Shown here in pieces: positions 1 to 11,010 of a stretch of DNA of 36,378 nucleotides. The translations under genes were made by a program, and so were the position numbers. This stretch comes from Dipetalonema caudispina (lineage: Eukaryota; Nematoda; Chromadorea; Rhabditida; Onchocercidae): assembly GCA_013365325.1 (NCBI GenBank), contig JABVXV010000476.1:1-36378 (forward strand), read 5' to 3'. The notes beneath the pieces are model-generated. The model worked only from the letters and a program-made list of their open reading frames with translations, was not told where the DNA came from and did not search any database. The stretch's first letter is position 1, and each line of letters begins with the position of its first letter.

Positions 1-150
<150 letters not shown>

Positions 151-250
151 GTTTATTTACTTACCATTAATCATTATTAATTACTACTACTGTTCATCAT
201 TATTATTCGTACTACTATTACTGTTATTATCAATTATTATTACTCTCAGT

Positions 251-1827
251 ACTACTGTTACTCCTAATAGCAATGATGTTAATGTTTTCATACTTTTCCA
301 TTCTGAATAATTTCAAATATCAAAATACCGCAAGCTATCATATTGTAAAAGCTAGAAGATAAGATAAAAAATAAGCTAGATTTATGAAGTGAAAGCTAAC
401 ATTAACCTAATTGTAATACGATGATTAACCTACTGATAGCATGAATCTTAAGTAATATCATTTTGATTTGCTAAAATTCATCACAATTTATTCCTCTCCA
501 TTGTCAATAAATCCCAATAATTTATGCAAAATAACATTTCAACTATCTTTGCAACAATGAAATTTCCATTCCACTTTCTCACTTCCACATTTCATTACAA
601 TTCTCATCATCTCTCTCTCTCCTTTCCCCTCTCTTCATATCCCGTTCACTATACACCACTCTTACTCATCACTAACATTACAATGTACATTTTTTCGATC
701 CATCTACCATGCACTATTATTGCATCACTTTCATCAATTTCATACTGCTCACACTATTTTTTTATTCCCATTATTCCCTTTCCTGTAATATTTTATAATC
801 TTAGCAATCACAAATTCTCCACAAAATTGTTTTATTTTTTATTCAGTGTTGCGAAAAATTTACAATTGTAAATTATGAAAAAGATTCTTCCCTTACTCAT
901 CCATCCGTCTTCTTTTTTTTTTTAAGTAGCTGTTCACATCTTTTTCTCTTATTGACTAACTTATTCATATTTAAATTTCCTTTTTATCTACTTGCGTTTC
1001 TTTTTTTTTGTTAAATTTTTCGAAAACTAAATATTATGTTTTCATAAATTTTGTCAATTCCATTTGTAAAAGATAAGTAAATAATAAAGACTACTTTATT
1101 AAGTAGTAATGGATCAATATCTGCTTAATTGTATTGACTCATTTAATTTTATGCCGAATTTCATGCTTATTTATTACTCCATTTATATATTGACTAAGTG
1201 ACTTACAAGCTAAATTAAATAAGTTTATTGGCATGATGATTTGTTTCTCCATCTATTCTCTGATTCACTAATTCATTTACTAGTGAATCACTTACCAAAT
1301 TTACTCTTTTACTAGCTAGCTTGTACGGTAAATGTTTCTTTTTTAACTTGTTTAAATTCTATTTTCTTGATTTTTCATCAATCTCATAGGAGTCTCTAAG
1401 AAGATAATCTGGAGTTTTATAATTAATGACTCCGTACTTCTCCTACTAATACTAGTAACATAGTAATAGCATTGACAATGATAATGACGATAACAAGTGA
1501 TCATAATAGTAATATTACTATTAACCGAGAGCATTGTCATAAGCGTTAGCATTGGATAGAATGTCGCGTTGTTAGGTGTATTGAATGAAGTGTGATTATC
1601 TTTAATTGTTATCCTTTGTATCTTGCAGAGTTTTCCCATTCTTTTTCTCTTTCAGACTCGTAATAAATAACACGGATAGTAAGCAGTCATTTTATCAATC
1701 ATCAATTTCCTGTGTTGGTATTGTGTGCTGACCGGACATTACTCCTTCTGGTCAGAATACAATTATTCCACCCATCTATAATAGCGCTAGTGACAGCAAC
1801 GACGACAGCAAGTCAGCCGTTCTTCAG
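251..1827. other. A/T-rich non-coding stretch upstream of the CRIB gene
   Basis: No convincing gene is seen. An open frame at 524-871 on the plus strand is rich in Ser, Phe, Ile and Thr because it covers T/C-rich low-complexity DNA, and I do not consider it coding. The same holds for a frame at 1352-1639 on the minus strand. A perfect inverted repeat lies at 1261-1290. The last part presumably holds the promoter of the downstream gene. Confidence 0.5.
1261..1290. repeat. Perfect 10-bp inverted repeat with 10-base loop
   Basis: TGATTCACTA at 1261-1270 is the exact reverse complement of TAGTGAATCA at 1281-1290, separated by ten A/T-rich bases. It lies in non-coding DNA about 600 bases upstream of the first gene. 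No function can be assigned. Confidence 0.8.
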
Positions 1828-1828
1828 T
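1821..1828 (+). promoter_or_regulatory. Candidate trans-splice acceptor of the CRIB gene
   Basis: TCTTCAG ends at 1827, 41 bases before the chosen ATG at 1869. A CAG acceptor placed shortly upstream of the start is typical for spliced-leader addition in nematodes. No upstream donor exon was identified, so this is an inference from position and motif only. Confidence 0.35.
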
Positions 1829-1868
1829 TCCTGTTGACCCGCTTTACTTCTTGACTTTTTTCAAAGCT

Positions 1869-3162
1869 ATGATCAGACGAAGTCCACGATTTTGGTTTCT
1901 CAACTGTTGCATTTCGCCACAATCAGAAGTATGTTTATCGAGCTTTGTCGTAACTTACGTACGTGCGCAACTATTGACTTCCTTTACGGATGCTGTTTCA
2001 CTTCAAATATTGTTTGAAGTAATCAAGTTACCATTTTGATAATTTCGTTTCTTTTTTAATTATTAGTGACTGCAGGTTTGTGAATCTCAAATTTGTATGT
2101 AAGATATTGACAAATTTACCAACTAATTACATGTTGGATTTAAGACAGGTTCATATTATTGTTCTTAGTTATTGTCAAGCAAATTTTTGGTCTTATACCA
2201 AAAAGATATCTCTCCACTTCCGATTTCAAAATGGAAAAAACTAATGGCCATTAGTTTTAATCACTTGTTATTCAGTTAGCGTCAAGCTGAAAATTTCCTT
2301 GCAGATAGCGCGAATAAGGATTGATCGTTCGATGATTGGCGGTCCGACGGATTTCCGGCACATTGGACATATGGGTGCAAATGATCTCAACGCTACATTC
2401 AACGTGATTTATTCACTCAGTTCTTTACACTTTGTTTTTAAAACATACAAAATAAAACACACATTAGATACTTTTCAACACTGTATTTATTATCAATTTA
2501 GTTTTGAAGAAAATCCGTTTTCTAAATTTTCCGGGACCCAAGTTTTGCACATTGGTTATGGTATATTTGATTTATTTTATTTACATATCAGTTAACGAGC
2601 CCGTTCAATTAAATAGCACTTTGGTGCATTAGATAGTATCTTAAGATATGGAGAAATGTGTTACTTCAATTTTTGGATATCACTTTTTTAATTTTTATCT
2701 ACTAAGATTTCTAATTCGAGGTTTCAATTTCAGGTCGATGCAGTGAGTTGCTTGCTAAGGTCAAAAGGTGATGATTCTTATTCATTACCGGTACCACAGC
2801 ATCTTCGAGCAAATGATGTACCTATTAGAGGTAGTTTTCGAATTTTCGGTTATTTACATGTTTTTTATTAGCCTGTCAAAAAATGAAGGAATGTGAGTAT
2901 GTATGTTATGAGGGATATAAGCGTCGGCATGTTTAGGTTTAAAGATGAGGAGAGAGAGATAGATAAGTCCATGGGTAATGTTGAAAGAGTTCATGTCCCG
3001 AATGAACGCCCAATGAAGAAAGAGAGTCCGCTAACACTAATGGGAAGTAGATGGAGCTTTTCAAAAGATGGGATGGAATAATTGCCAGCGTAAGTCTTAA
3101 AGTTAAGACGACTTATACTTTACACGGATTTTCATTTCTGGTTTTCTTTTTTAGCTCAGTAA
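1869..3162 (+). CDS. CDC42 small effector (SPEC/CDC42SE-like), CRIB protein
   Basis: Small adaptor expected to bind GTP-loaded CDC42 at the membrane. Exons are 1869-1928, 2305-2403 and 2734-2829, all with GT/AG borders and matching phases. Exon 1 gives a short N-terminus with R-F-W-F-L-N-C-C, matching the FW..NCC element of vertebrate CDC42SE1/2, whose cysteines are palmitoylated. Exon 2 holds the family block IDRSMIGGPTDFRHIGHMG, a CRIB motif (I-x-x-P-x-x-F-x-H-x-x-H-x-G). Exon 3 ends after 85 residues, against 84 in human CDC42SE2. The 3' end is ambiguous. The frame can run to a stop at 2869-2871 (98 residues), or splice at 2829 to an acceptor at 3153-3154 and stop at 3160-3162 (87 residues). 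The start at 1869 is the first ATG in frame; a TTG at 1851 lies upstream. Family identity is secure; the last residues are not. Confidence 0.82.
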
Positions 3163-5482
3163 TGTATTGAAATATATGTTTTATTAATGGGTGAAGAATT
3201 TGATCAGTGGCGAAGGATCGATGCCAAGACTGACTTATATTATATTTGCTTAGATTTATTAACATTTATTCCCTTCCTGGCAGTTTTTGTTCTAAATTTG
3301 TACATTGAGTTCCCAAAGAATTATTGCTATCATTGGTGTTATTGTTTAATATGTCATTCTGAATTATCTCAACGCTGTCAAGAAATGCCAAAAATATATG
3401 AGAAAAGATAATAGACTCCCTGAAACTTATTTTGGTTTCCATGTATGCGATTTTTGAGGGGCTTTTATCATCTTGACCTGGAATATTTTACTGACTGTCT
3501 TGATCTATTTGCTTCGCTTATGTTGTTATTGTAAATATCTGCGTTTAATCTTTCATCTGTGAACCACTGTACGCCTTTATTCGTATTCCTTATTTTAAAA
3601 TATCAACATATACCTGAGAGGTGTTTGTTTTGTCGATATTCGGGTATAAATCTTCAAATTGGTTGAAGTTATTTGGTTTGGTTTTTCTTTTTTCCTGTTC
3701 ACCTGCACTTTTTTTTCGGTTTCTAATAATCAGCAGGAAAAAATAAAAGTGTTTTTTGGTTTGTTTCATCTGGAATTCTTTAAAAAATTGCACTTCTGGC
3801 ACACCAAACATCACTGTTTCCTGAAGGATGAATTTAGTTTCAAAGAACGAAATTTCATTTCACTGTTTACATTACGATGTTCTGAACATCAGGGGGTTTT
3901 TCCTCCACGATCTGTAGAAAAGAAATAGTAGATAGTGAAAAGAGAAAGGATATAAGTTTTGCATTCGAAAATGGTTTTCTTAACTTCATGGATTTACACT
4001 ACAGCTGATATCTCTGTGCCCCTGGTAGTAGCAGTATAATAATAGTAGTAGTAGGATTAATAGCTTAACTTGATTTTTTGATCTTTTCATTTTTCCGATT
4101 TTCTCATTTAAACATATCATCTTGCTGTGTTGTACATTCTTTATCGATTAATCAAATTACTGTCCTCCTCTCTCATTCTTCTACAATTCATCAAATAGGT
4201 TATCATTTGTTAACATGCTGCTATCATATTACTTTCTACTGATTCATATTGTTGTACATTTTACGCATTTATATTACTTTATGCAAATAAAAATATATGA
4301 ACAATTTGCCCTTTAATTTTATTTTTCTGTACACGAAATCAGTAGAGAATATTATTCTCGAAATCTTACAATATTACAATTCTTTCCCATAATAGTTTAA
4401 TAGGTGGATAATATGTCCTAGTTTAATGTTTCTCTACTTAAAAATCTGTTAAGTGTTCACAGAAATTGGAAATTAAGCTTTTTGAATGTAACGAAAATTT
4501 GTAAATAAACCGTATCGTTATTGAATTTTCCGGAAACGATTCCAAATTCAGCAAGATTGAATAGCTTTTTTTAGGGGTATGAATATCTTGTGGATCATTG
4601 GCTTTCTAGAAATGTAGATTTTGCCTCAGCTATTTGGAAGAATGTAATCAGAAAGATATCTGGAGATTTTCCACTGTTTTTTTATTGAATATAGAAGCAA
4701 TTAAATCAGCTTAACCAATTCATTTATTGTATAATTTTACTTTTACCTCTGAACATCTGTCATATGACGATATCACGAGAGAAAAAAAGGCTTAAAACAC
4801 TTTTCGAGCACGAATGCGGTACTCTTTGAAAATTTGAGATGTAAATATGAAATTTCGCTAAAAGCTATAGAATTGAGAAATATAGCCGAAGTGAACAATT
4901 CAGTTCCTTATGTTCACAAATATAGATCAACAGTTGAGCAATCAAATCTGTATCATCCCTTTCCAATCGCATTTCTTTCCAATTTTTCACGTACTTCTTC
5001 CAAAGTGAAACGTTTACTGTTTAGTCGTAATACCTTTGACCTTGATCGAGTACCCTACAAAGTAACTCCATCTAATGGTTCAAAAATGTTCGATTACAAA
5101 CAGATAATGGAACAAACTCTTTTGTCATTTTTTTTTTTCCCATATTTTAGATGATCAAAAATTATGTGAAATGCGTGATACGTTGTACACATAAGATACT
5201 CGAAAGCTTTAAAAATAAACTTTGGACGAGACGTTTGGACTTTCTACCCACATTCATTCTTGACTTTAAATGCTGCTTTGTGATTTTTTACATACATCTT
5301 AGTAAATTTATATTTTAAAAATTATCTAAACTACGTTAATTCTTCCCCTAATATTTCAAACATTTTTGGAAAATCTTCCGAATTTTAAAACATTTTTAAA
5401 ATCCAAATTTTCCAAAAACATGACAGCTTGTTTAATCGTATTGGATATTGTTGTTTAAGGGATCATTGTTTGCTATATACTT
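3163..5482. other. Intergenic region, no convincing gene
   Basis: A/T-rich DNA with many T homopolymers. Frames at 3187-3411, 3590-3814 (minus) and 3659-3928 show no recognisable domain. An open but ATG-less frame at 4834-5154 has fairly protein-like composition. A 55-codon ATG frame starts at 5151 directly after a TTTTAG acceptor and ends at 5318. The two could be joined through a donor after the Lys codon before GTAACT near 5060, but nothing is recognisable, so I leave them unannotated. Confidence 0.4.
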
Positions 5483-6362
5483 TTACTTATTACTTATTCG
5501 TTTTTTATTTGCCTTGCTACCATAATTAGTTTTTTTCTTTTCTTTTTCTAAAATAGTATAAATACAATTTACCGTATCAAATGTTATTTCATTTTTACGC
5601 AATCCCAGAATATCCATCATAGTATTAATCAGTGTTTCATTCGCTTGACCATCACGTGGAGGTGCCGCAATTGCAAGTTCAATTTCATTCACACCAATAC
5701 ATAAAATAAAAAAGTGCTATTACCATATTGTTTGTTTTCAGTTAAGTAAAAGCTCACTTCAAGGATCTTTCTGCAAAATAAATTCAATTAGATTCAATTT
5801 CAATTAGCCTTTCAGGAATAGTGAAAAGGAACAAATTTAGATTTTTCCTTTTTTACTTCAATAACTTTAGTATTATTTATGGATAGGTAATTGTTTACAA
5901 ACAGTAGGGAACTATTTGTTGTGTTAATAATTAACAAATTGCTCACCTACAACACGTGTTGTTTTTGCATTAGGTTTTGCGTGTATCCTGAGTATAATTT
6001 CACCATTTTTATTCATTGATATGGCGCCATCTTCCGGTTTTTCCTGAAAATTCCGGATTTATTATATTTCGAAGTTACCGTATATGCCGAGTGTTCTGAC
6101 TTTTGCTTAGTGTTTTCAAAACAATTTCGAAAGTTATCCTAATCTTGAACGCATTTTTGCCATTTACATCCTGTGAAATTTCACTCTTTTAATATACAAA
6201 ATATCAAGAGGAAGCATTTTATTTCATCATAAGTTCCAAATGAGTATTTTTACTGAAATTTAATTTTTGAACAATATCAAGATTTGCTAATAAAAAAACC
6301 TTATTTGATCCATTCATTGTTATAGCAATCATTTTTTCTGTTTTTCCCTTATTTTTGCCCAT
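5483..6362 (-). CDS. DUF167 / UPF0235 family protein (C15orf40-like)
   Basis: Small conserved protein of unknown biochemical role, present from bacteria to man. Exon 1 is 6362-6300 (starts M-G-K-N-K-G-K, a basic tail) and exon 2 is 6043-5947 (ends [14 protein letters not shown]). The last exon covers about 5692-5483 and contains the signature [14 protein letters not shown], then L-G-L-R-K-N-E-I. The block order and the phase 0 junction between exons 1 and 2 match C15orf40 homologs. The junction into the last exon is unresolved: exon 2 ends in phase 1, but no AG acceptor gives the right frame just before V-N-E-I-E-L. A 13-nt segment after TTTTGCAG, ending about 5765, could be a micro-exon. The C-terminus after F-D-T is Lys-rich and does not match the family well, so another 3' exon is possible. 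It is head to head with the gene at 7301. Confidence 0.78.
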
Positions 6363-6371
6363 TTTTTCAGT

Positions 6372-6386
6372 CGTAAATCTGCAAAT
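6372..6386 (-). promoter_or_regulatory. Candidate trans-splice acceptor of the DUF167 gene
   Basis: Read on the minus strand, AATTTGCAG ends at 6379, 17 bases upstream of the ATG at 6362. A CAG this close to the start suggests a spliced-leader acceptor. This is inferred from motif and position. Confidence 0.35.
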
Positions 6387-7240
6387 TTGCTGAAACAGTT
6401 AGCTTCTTCATTTATCACTGTTAAATAACATGTAAAATATTAAAGAAAACAAACGGTAAATTGTAAGTATCCTTACTATTTTATCTATACTTGTAGTGTA
6501 ATCCATTTATTTTCTCTTTATTACCTTCTCTTTCTCATACTTCAAAATATCCTTCGTCCCATTTTATTTGATTTGTATGCTTTGCGAATAATTCATATAG
6601 TTCCGTATTTTAATTTAAACTTTATTATATTTAAGAAAAACTTACCTACTATACACTCGACAATTGTTTAGAAATATTCGAGTAAGCATTTATCCAGAAA
6701 AGAATTCATCAATTTTCAGAATTCACTCCTTTTTCACACTTCTCTTTATATTCTACAACAGAGCAATTGTTTGCTATCGAAAATTTTCTAAAAATTAATC
6801 ACAAAAACGAATAAAACAATTATAAAATCATATGTATATAATTTGTTCAATTAAATAACAAATAAATCGAGATCAAATTTCAATATGATAGTCATTCGAA
6901 TTTTTAGTTACTTTTCATTTAGATATCATTTAGCTTTCTTCATTATATATATTGTGTCCTCTTCCTTCTGCATAGTGTAATTCATTTTTTTAGCTGCCTA
7001 TCTAGTCCATAAAAAAAAAAAAAAAAAAAAAAAAATGAACTACAAATAAGTGAATCATAAACCAAAGGATGAATCAATACCACTAAGAAGAGAAGTAATA
7101 GCTTTACCATTGTAAAACTCCTCTATACAACATATTCATGATGATCTATGCTTTATGTATCTAGTTGGGAAGTGTTAAATCAATAGCTATTGTACGTCGT
7201 GTATCATTTTTCTTTTTAAATTCGATCAAACGAGAAAAAT
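6387..7240. promoter_or_regulatory. Shared upstream region of two divergent genes
   Basis: About 0.9 kb separates the divergent starts at 6362 (minus) and 7301 (plus), so both promoters must lie here unless further 5' exons exist. The stretch is A/T rich and includes a run of 25 A at 7011-7035. I see no recognisable transcription-factor site or TATA element that I would defend. Confidence 0.4.
7011..7035. repeat. Poly-A run of 25 bases
   Basis: A single uninterrupted A homopolymer. It lies between divergent genes and is not part of a recognisable retroposed copy: no target duplication or coding remnant was seen beside it. Length may be unreliable in the assembly. Confidence 0.9.
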
Positions 7241-7260
7241 TTTTTTTTTTTTTTTTTCAG
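7240..7260 (+). promoter_or_regulatory. Candidate trans-splice acceptor of the gene at 7301
   Basis: A run of 17 or more T followed by CAG ends at 7260, 40 bases before the ATG at 7301. It is the strongest polypyrimidine acceptor near any start in the window. With no upstream exon in sight, spliced-leader trans-splicing is the simplest reading. Confidence 0.5.
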
Positions 7261-7300
7261 ATTAGCTTAAATCTGTCTTGTGGAAATAACAAAATTGAAA

Positions 7301-10300
7301 ATGGATGAGACAGAGAAGACAACAAGAAGAGATCATCCATATTCTAGTGAAAAAGTACATATGATATCGAATCAGTTCATTCAATACTTATGTTCTTTTG
7401 TTATTGTACAACAGGTAATAGTGATCTTATAATTCATTAAAAATTTAAACTTCAATGATAAGTATTTAAGCATACTATGCTACTATACTTATATTTTACT
7501 GCTTACTTGCATTATTTCACCTATAATTTACCTTAACTTATTTTAGATTATTAACATATATAATCGAATCAAATACAGTAGTAAAAATCTGGAGAAAACA
7601 TTTGACAAAGTTGAAGAAGGGTTCAAAGTAGCTTATGTTCATTCACTGGATCTTTATGGTCGGTACCAGCAGACTAATGTAAATGGTACGTTTATTTTAT
7701 CGAATTCGGTATTTAGTTAAGTATGGTGAGAATGAAGTAAAACTTATCTTATGATAAATGAAATTATTAAAAAAAAACAATTTTGCAGTAAATTAGAAAA
7801 TGCATCAAATATAAATTCATTAATCAGTTTATTTTTAGCATGATAAAATTATGAATTTCAGATCAAACGAAGCATATATTGGAAACTGTGCTTACATTTG
7901 CACTAAGTATTGTTGTGATAATGATACAGCTTAATCTAACAGTCTTAATCGCTATAGTTACTATGCTTTTCAACGCCGTGCTTAGTGGAAAAGAAGCACT
8001 GGAGCATGCTTCCAGATCAACATCGGTTCTTACTTCCAATTGTTTATTTGCATTCTTTTCTAAAGAACAGAATAAATTTATAGACAGTATTTTTGCATCT
8101 CACTTTCCGAAAAGTTAGTTTTGATATTGTAAGTCTCCATCAGGAAATCAATGCTTAATGGTATTTAGTGCGTAGCGTAGTCTACCGGAAATTCTTTTAC
8201 CTTAAAATAAGGTTTTCTACAGCAGGAAACCCAGTGTATATTTAAATGACCATTAAGTTATACCATTACATAGTTGTCATTGATGTATCGTTTAAAGAAT
8301 GAACAGATAATAAGGATCGTTGTACGTGGAAAAAGAGGAATCTTCTAAGAATAATTATTTGATTAGATAAAGCTACTCTTAGTCCCATTAATTGTCGTGG
8401 CTTTAAGTACTGATAAACGGAAAGCTTTCCATACTGATAGAATAAGCGGTGAATCTACGAAATTATTATTGAGATATGACCATCATCCAACAGTTGCAAA
8501 TTACTGTCTATAATGCACTAGCTTCATAATTTAAATGAAATACCACAACGAAAACATAACACCTACCAATTTTACTCGTCATGTCACAATTAGCAGTAAG
8601 ATTAAAGTAGGTAATTAACTGGTAGTGTGAACTTGTTTAGGATATTGATAATTGATCGTATTTTCGTGTAGTTACACGTATTGGCAAGAGATCCTGAAGG
8701 GCAGTATTACTCCTCTAATATTGCTTTATCATACTCTATTGTAGCATTTTATTGATAAATGTGAAATTTCAGTGGAAGAAACTTTTTTTAAATGCAAATA
8801 TTTAAATTAAAACATATATTTGCGACGATGATTGGACAGTATATAACATTAAACAAGAATTTACAGAATGTTCAAGCAACAGCTCGACAAATGGCAACCG
8901 ATTTATCTAAAAAGGTGCAACAAATTTCAAGAGTAAGTTCTGCATAATATTCATGAAGATAAAAATTAAATATCGGTGAGAAATATGAAAGAATTCATCT
9001 ACCAGCTAACTATACTGTCAGTAGATTATGAACTTATTGTATTTCACTATTCCTCGTTCTATCGAGATTTAATTTTGATTCCTGCTCTTCATGGTAGTAT
9101 TTCATGATCACACAATGACTTAATTATTCAAATGAATATATGTTACATGCTAAAAAAACAGAAAAGGAATCTTCGGGAGCAAAAAGAAGCGAAAAAGTAG
9201 ATAAAGTAAAGATAAATACTTACGGTTACTATAATAATGCTCGAGAAAAGCGGATCATATCAAGGAATTACCTATTTTAAGAATTACATTAGTAAAGGAA
9301 AGCAAAAGTTGTTTCCAGGCTTCTACGGAAAAAATTGAAGAACAAGCGAATCGCATTTTGGACGAGGCTAACAGAGTAGCCCACTCAACCATAGGTCTAC
9401 CACCTGAAAGTGATGATACTGAAAAAACATCTTGGAATCGATTCCAAGATCTTAGTCATCGTATCTTGGAGAATTCGAAAAATCGTATTGAAGAACTGTA
9501 TTGTACGCGATCTGATGCACAAAGTATTGTGGAATGCTTGAGTAATTCCATTTCACTGGTGTGCTTTTTATTTTGGTATGAACACAGATAATAATTTTGG
9601 GACTGTTGCAAGTAATGTGTTAATAAGCATCCATGAACAAGCCTGAAATTGCTACAAAATGCGTCTAAAATTTTCCCGGATTTGAAAATTGTATAAAATT
9701 AAGAGCTTTCGAAGCAGTTATTTTTCTCAAGTTCTTGCCATTATAAACTGAAAGAAATGAACAGTATGATTTTGTGGGACATGAATTCTGCAAGATTTTG
9801 CCGGAAATTGATATATTACCGGAGGAAATGGCTAAAAAGAGAAATTGATATATTGCAAGAAATTGAGATGTCACTTCGAAAGAAATGTTGATATATCGAC
9901 ATATTGCAAGAAATTGATATATTGTTTCTAAAAAAATACAAGAAAAAAAGAATGAATTCTGTTATCGCATTCCAAATTTCAGGCTGACATGGTACGTAAA
10001 AATAAATCGTGGGTGGCTGGTAAAGTTGGAGAGTTGCGGACATCATTAGATGAACTGAAGGTATTTTTGGAGATGGAAGGAGAACGTTTGAAGAAGAATC
10101 CCGAAGAAATGCTGATGCAGTGTCTGCAACGAATTTCATCTATTTTACCTGAGCGCCTTCGTATGTTGGAAGAAACAACTGGAAAAGTAATTTTTGTACT
10201 ATATGGTTATATGGATTTATGTCCTTAAAACTAATTCAAGATTGAGAAAAACTTTATCTTATGAATTTTTCTTTTTGGCTCCTCTGTTTTTTTTTTTTTT

Positions 10301-10908
10301 CCTACTGTTTTTTGACTGTTACTCTTTATTTCCCTTCTCTATAACTTTTCATATAGTCACCTTACCTTTTACTTATAATTACTTTTCGTGTAAGTTCCCC
10401 CTAGTTAATATATGTTTTTGCCTTTGAAATTATGATAGCAGGAGAAAATAAGCAAGATATTGTTCATTCAGTTAGCGTATTTGCACTAGTAATTATCCGT
10501 ACTTCAGGTGTTGAGTGAACAGGCTACAAGTAAACTAGTTACTCTAACATCTTACATCGAAAAACTGAATGAAAAGCTGGTGGAAGCTGATAATGTACAC
10601 GAATTGAAAGATGAAGTAAGACTTTTTCCGAGATTATGTTTAAAAGCCTTCTCACGATTTGAACAATAGCAATTGATTTGTGGTGGCCTTCAATTTTTGC
10701 AAGAAAAAACATTTTCTTGAGAAACTATTTTCATTTCACCCGAATTTTTCTTTTCAAGCAATGGAAAAAAAGAAATCGTAATTTATAGGTTCTCAAGGAG
10801 GCACACGATCGTCTTGTTGATTTGCTGCAATGGTTAACAGATCACATAGATTACAATAATAGTACTCGTACAGAAAGTTTGGGATTGGTCGATGATGAGT
10901 CTAATTAA
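7301..10908 (+). CDS. Helical coiled-coil protein, possible perilipin-like (PLIN-1 type)
   Basis: Eight exons close in frame to 384 residues: 7301-7414, 7547-7685, 7862-8025, 8867-8932, 9319-9558, 9983-10186, 10508-10615 and 10789-10908. Seven donors fit GT and all acceptors fit AG. The exon 3 donor (TCG then GTTCTT) is weak and was chosen because it alone restores phase 0; otherwise the frame stops near 8117. Residues 1-85 contain a Tyr/Lys-rich helical segment ending E-K-T-F-D-K-V-E-E-G-F-K-V, recalling the end of a perilipin PAT domain. Residues about 93-130 are strongly hydrophobic. The rest is amphipathic, charged helix (for example L-P-E-R-L-R-M-L-E-E) ending in an acidic tail. Size and order suit a lipid-droplet perilipin such as C. 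elegans PLIN-1, but similarity is weak and a membrane-anchored coiled-coil protein is an alternative. Gene structure is more certain than family. Confidence 0.6.
9796..9930 (+). repeat. Degenerate minisatellite in intron 5
   Basis: The element GAAATTGATATATT occurs at about 9806, 9841 and 9910, with further partial copies (AAATTGAGATG, AATGTTGATATAT, GACATATTGCAAGAA) between them. The unit is roughly 16-36 bases and copies are imperfect. It lies in the intron between the exons ending at 9558 and starting at 9983 and adds no coding sequence. Confidence 0.7.
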
Positions 10909-10950
10909 TTAAAGTAACTATTGTTATTACTAAAAAATTTTAAATTAGTG

Positions 10951-11010
10951 TAGAAATGAGGAGGTATAAAATGAGTCAATTTAGCATCATTCTATACCTC
11001 CTCATTTCTA
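10951..11010. ncRNA. Perfect 18-bp stem hairpin downstream of the 7301-10908 gene
   Basis: TAGAAATGAGGAGGTATA at 10951-10968 is the exact reverse complement of TATACCTCCTCATTTCTA at 10993-11010. The 24-base loop can pair further: AATGA with TCATT after a one-base mismatch, giving about 24 paired positions in total. It begins 43 bases after the stop codon, so it probably lies in the 3' UTR or just beyond. Length and pairing resemble a miRNA precursor, but a folded mobile-element remnant or a 3' UTR regulatory stem is equally possible. The RNA label is tentative. Confidence 0.4.

Noticed and set aside
524..871. 115-codon plus-strand ORF.
   Set aside because: Composition reflects C/T-rich low-complexity DNA, with no domain, no splice context and no homology recognised.
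3090..3116. Imperfect palindrome around GTCTTAAAGTTAAGAC.
   Set aside because: The arms are short and bulged, and such sequences are expected by chance in A/T-rich DNA.
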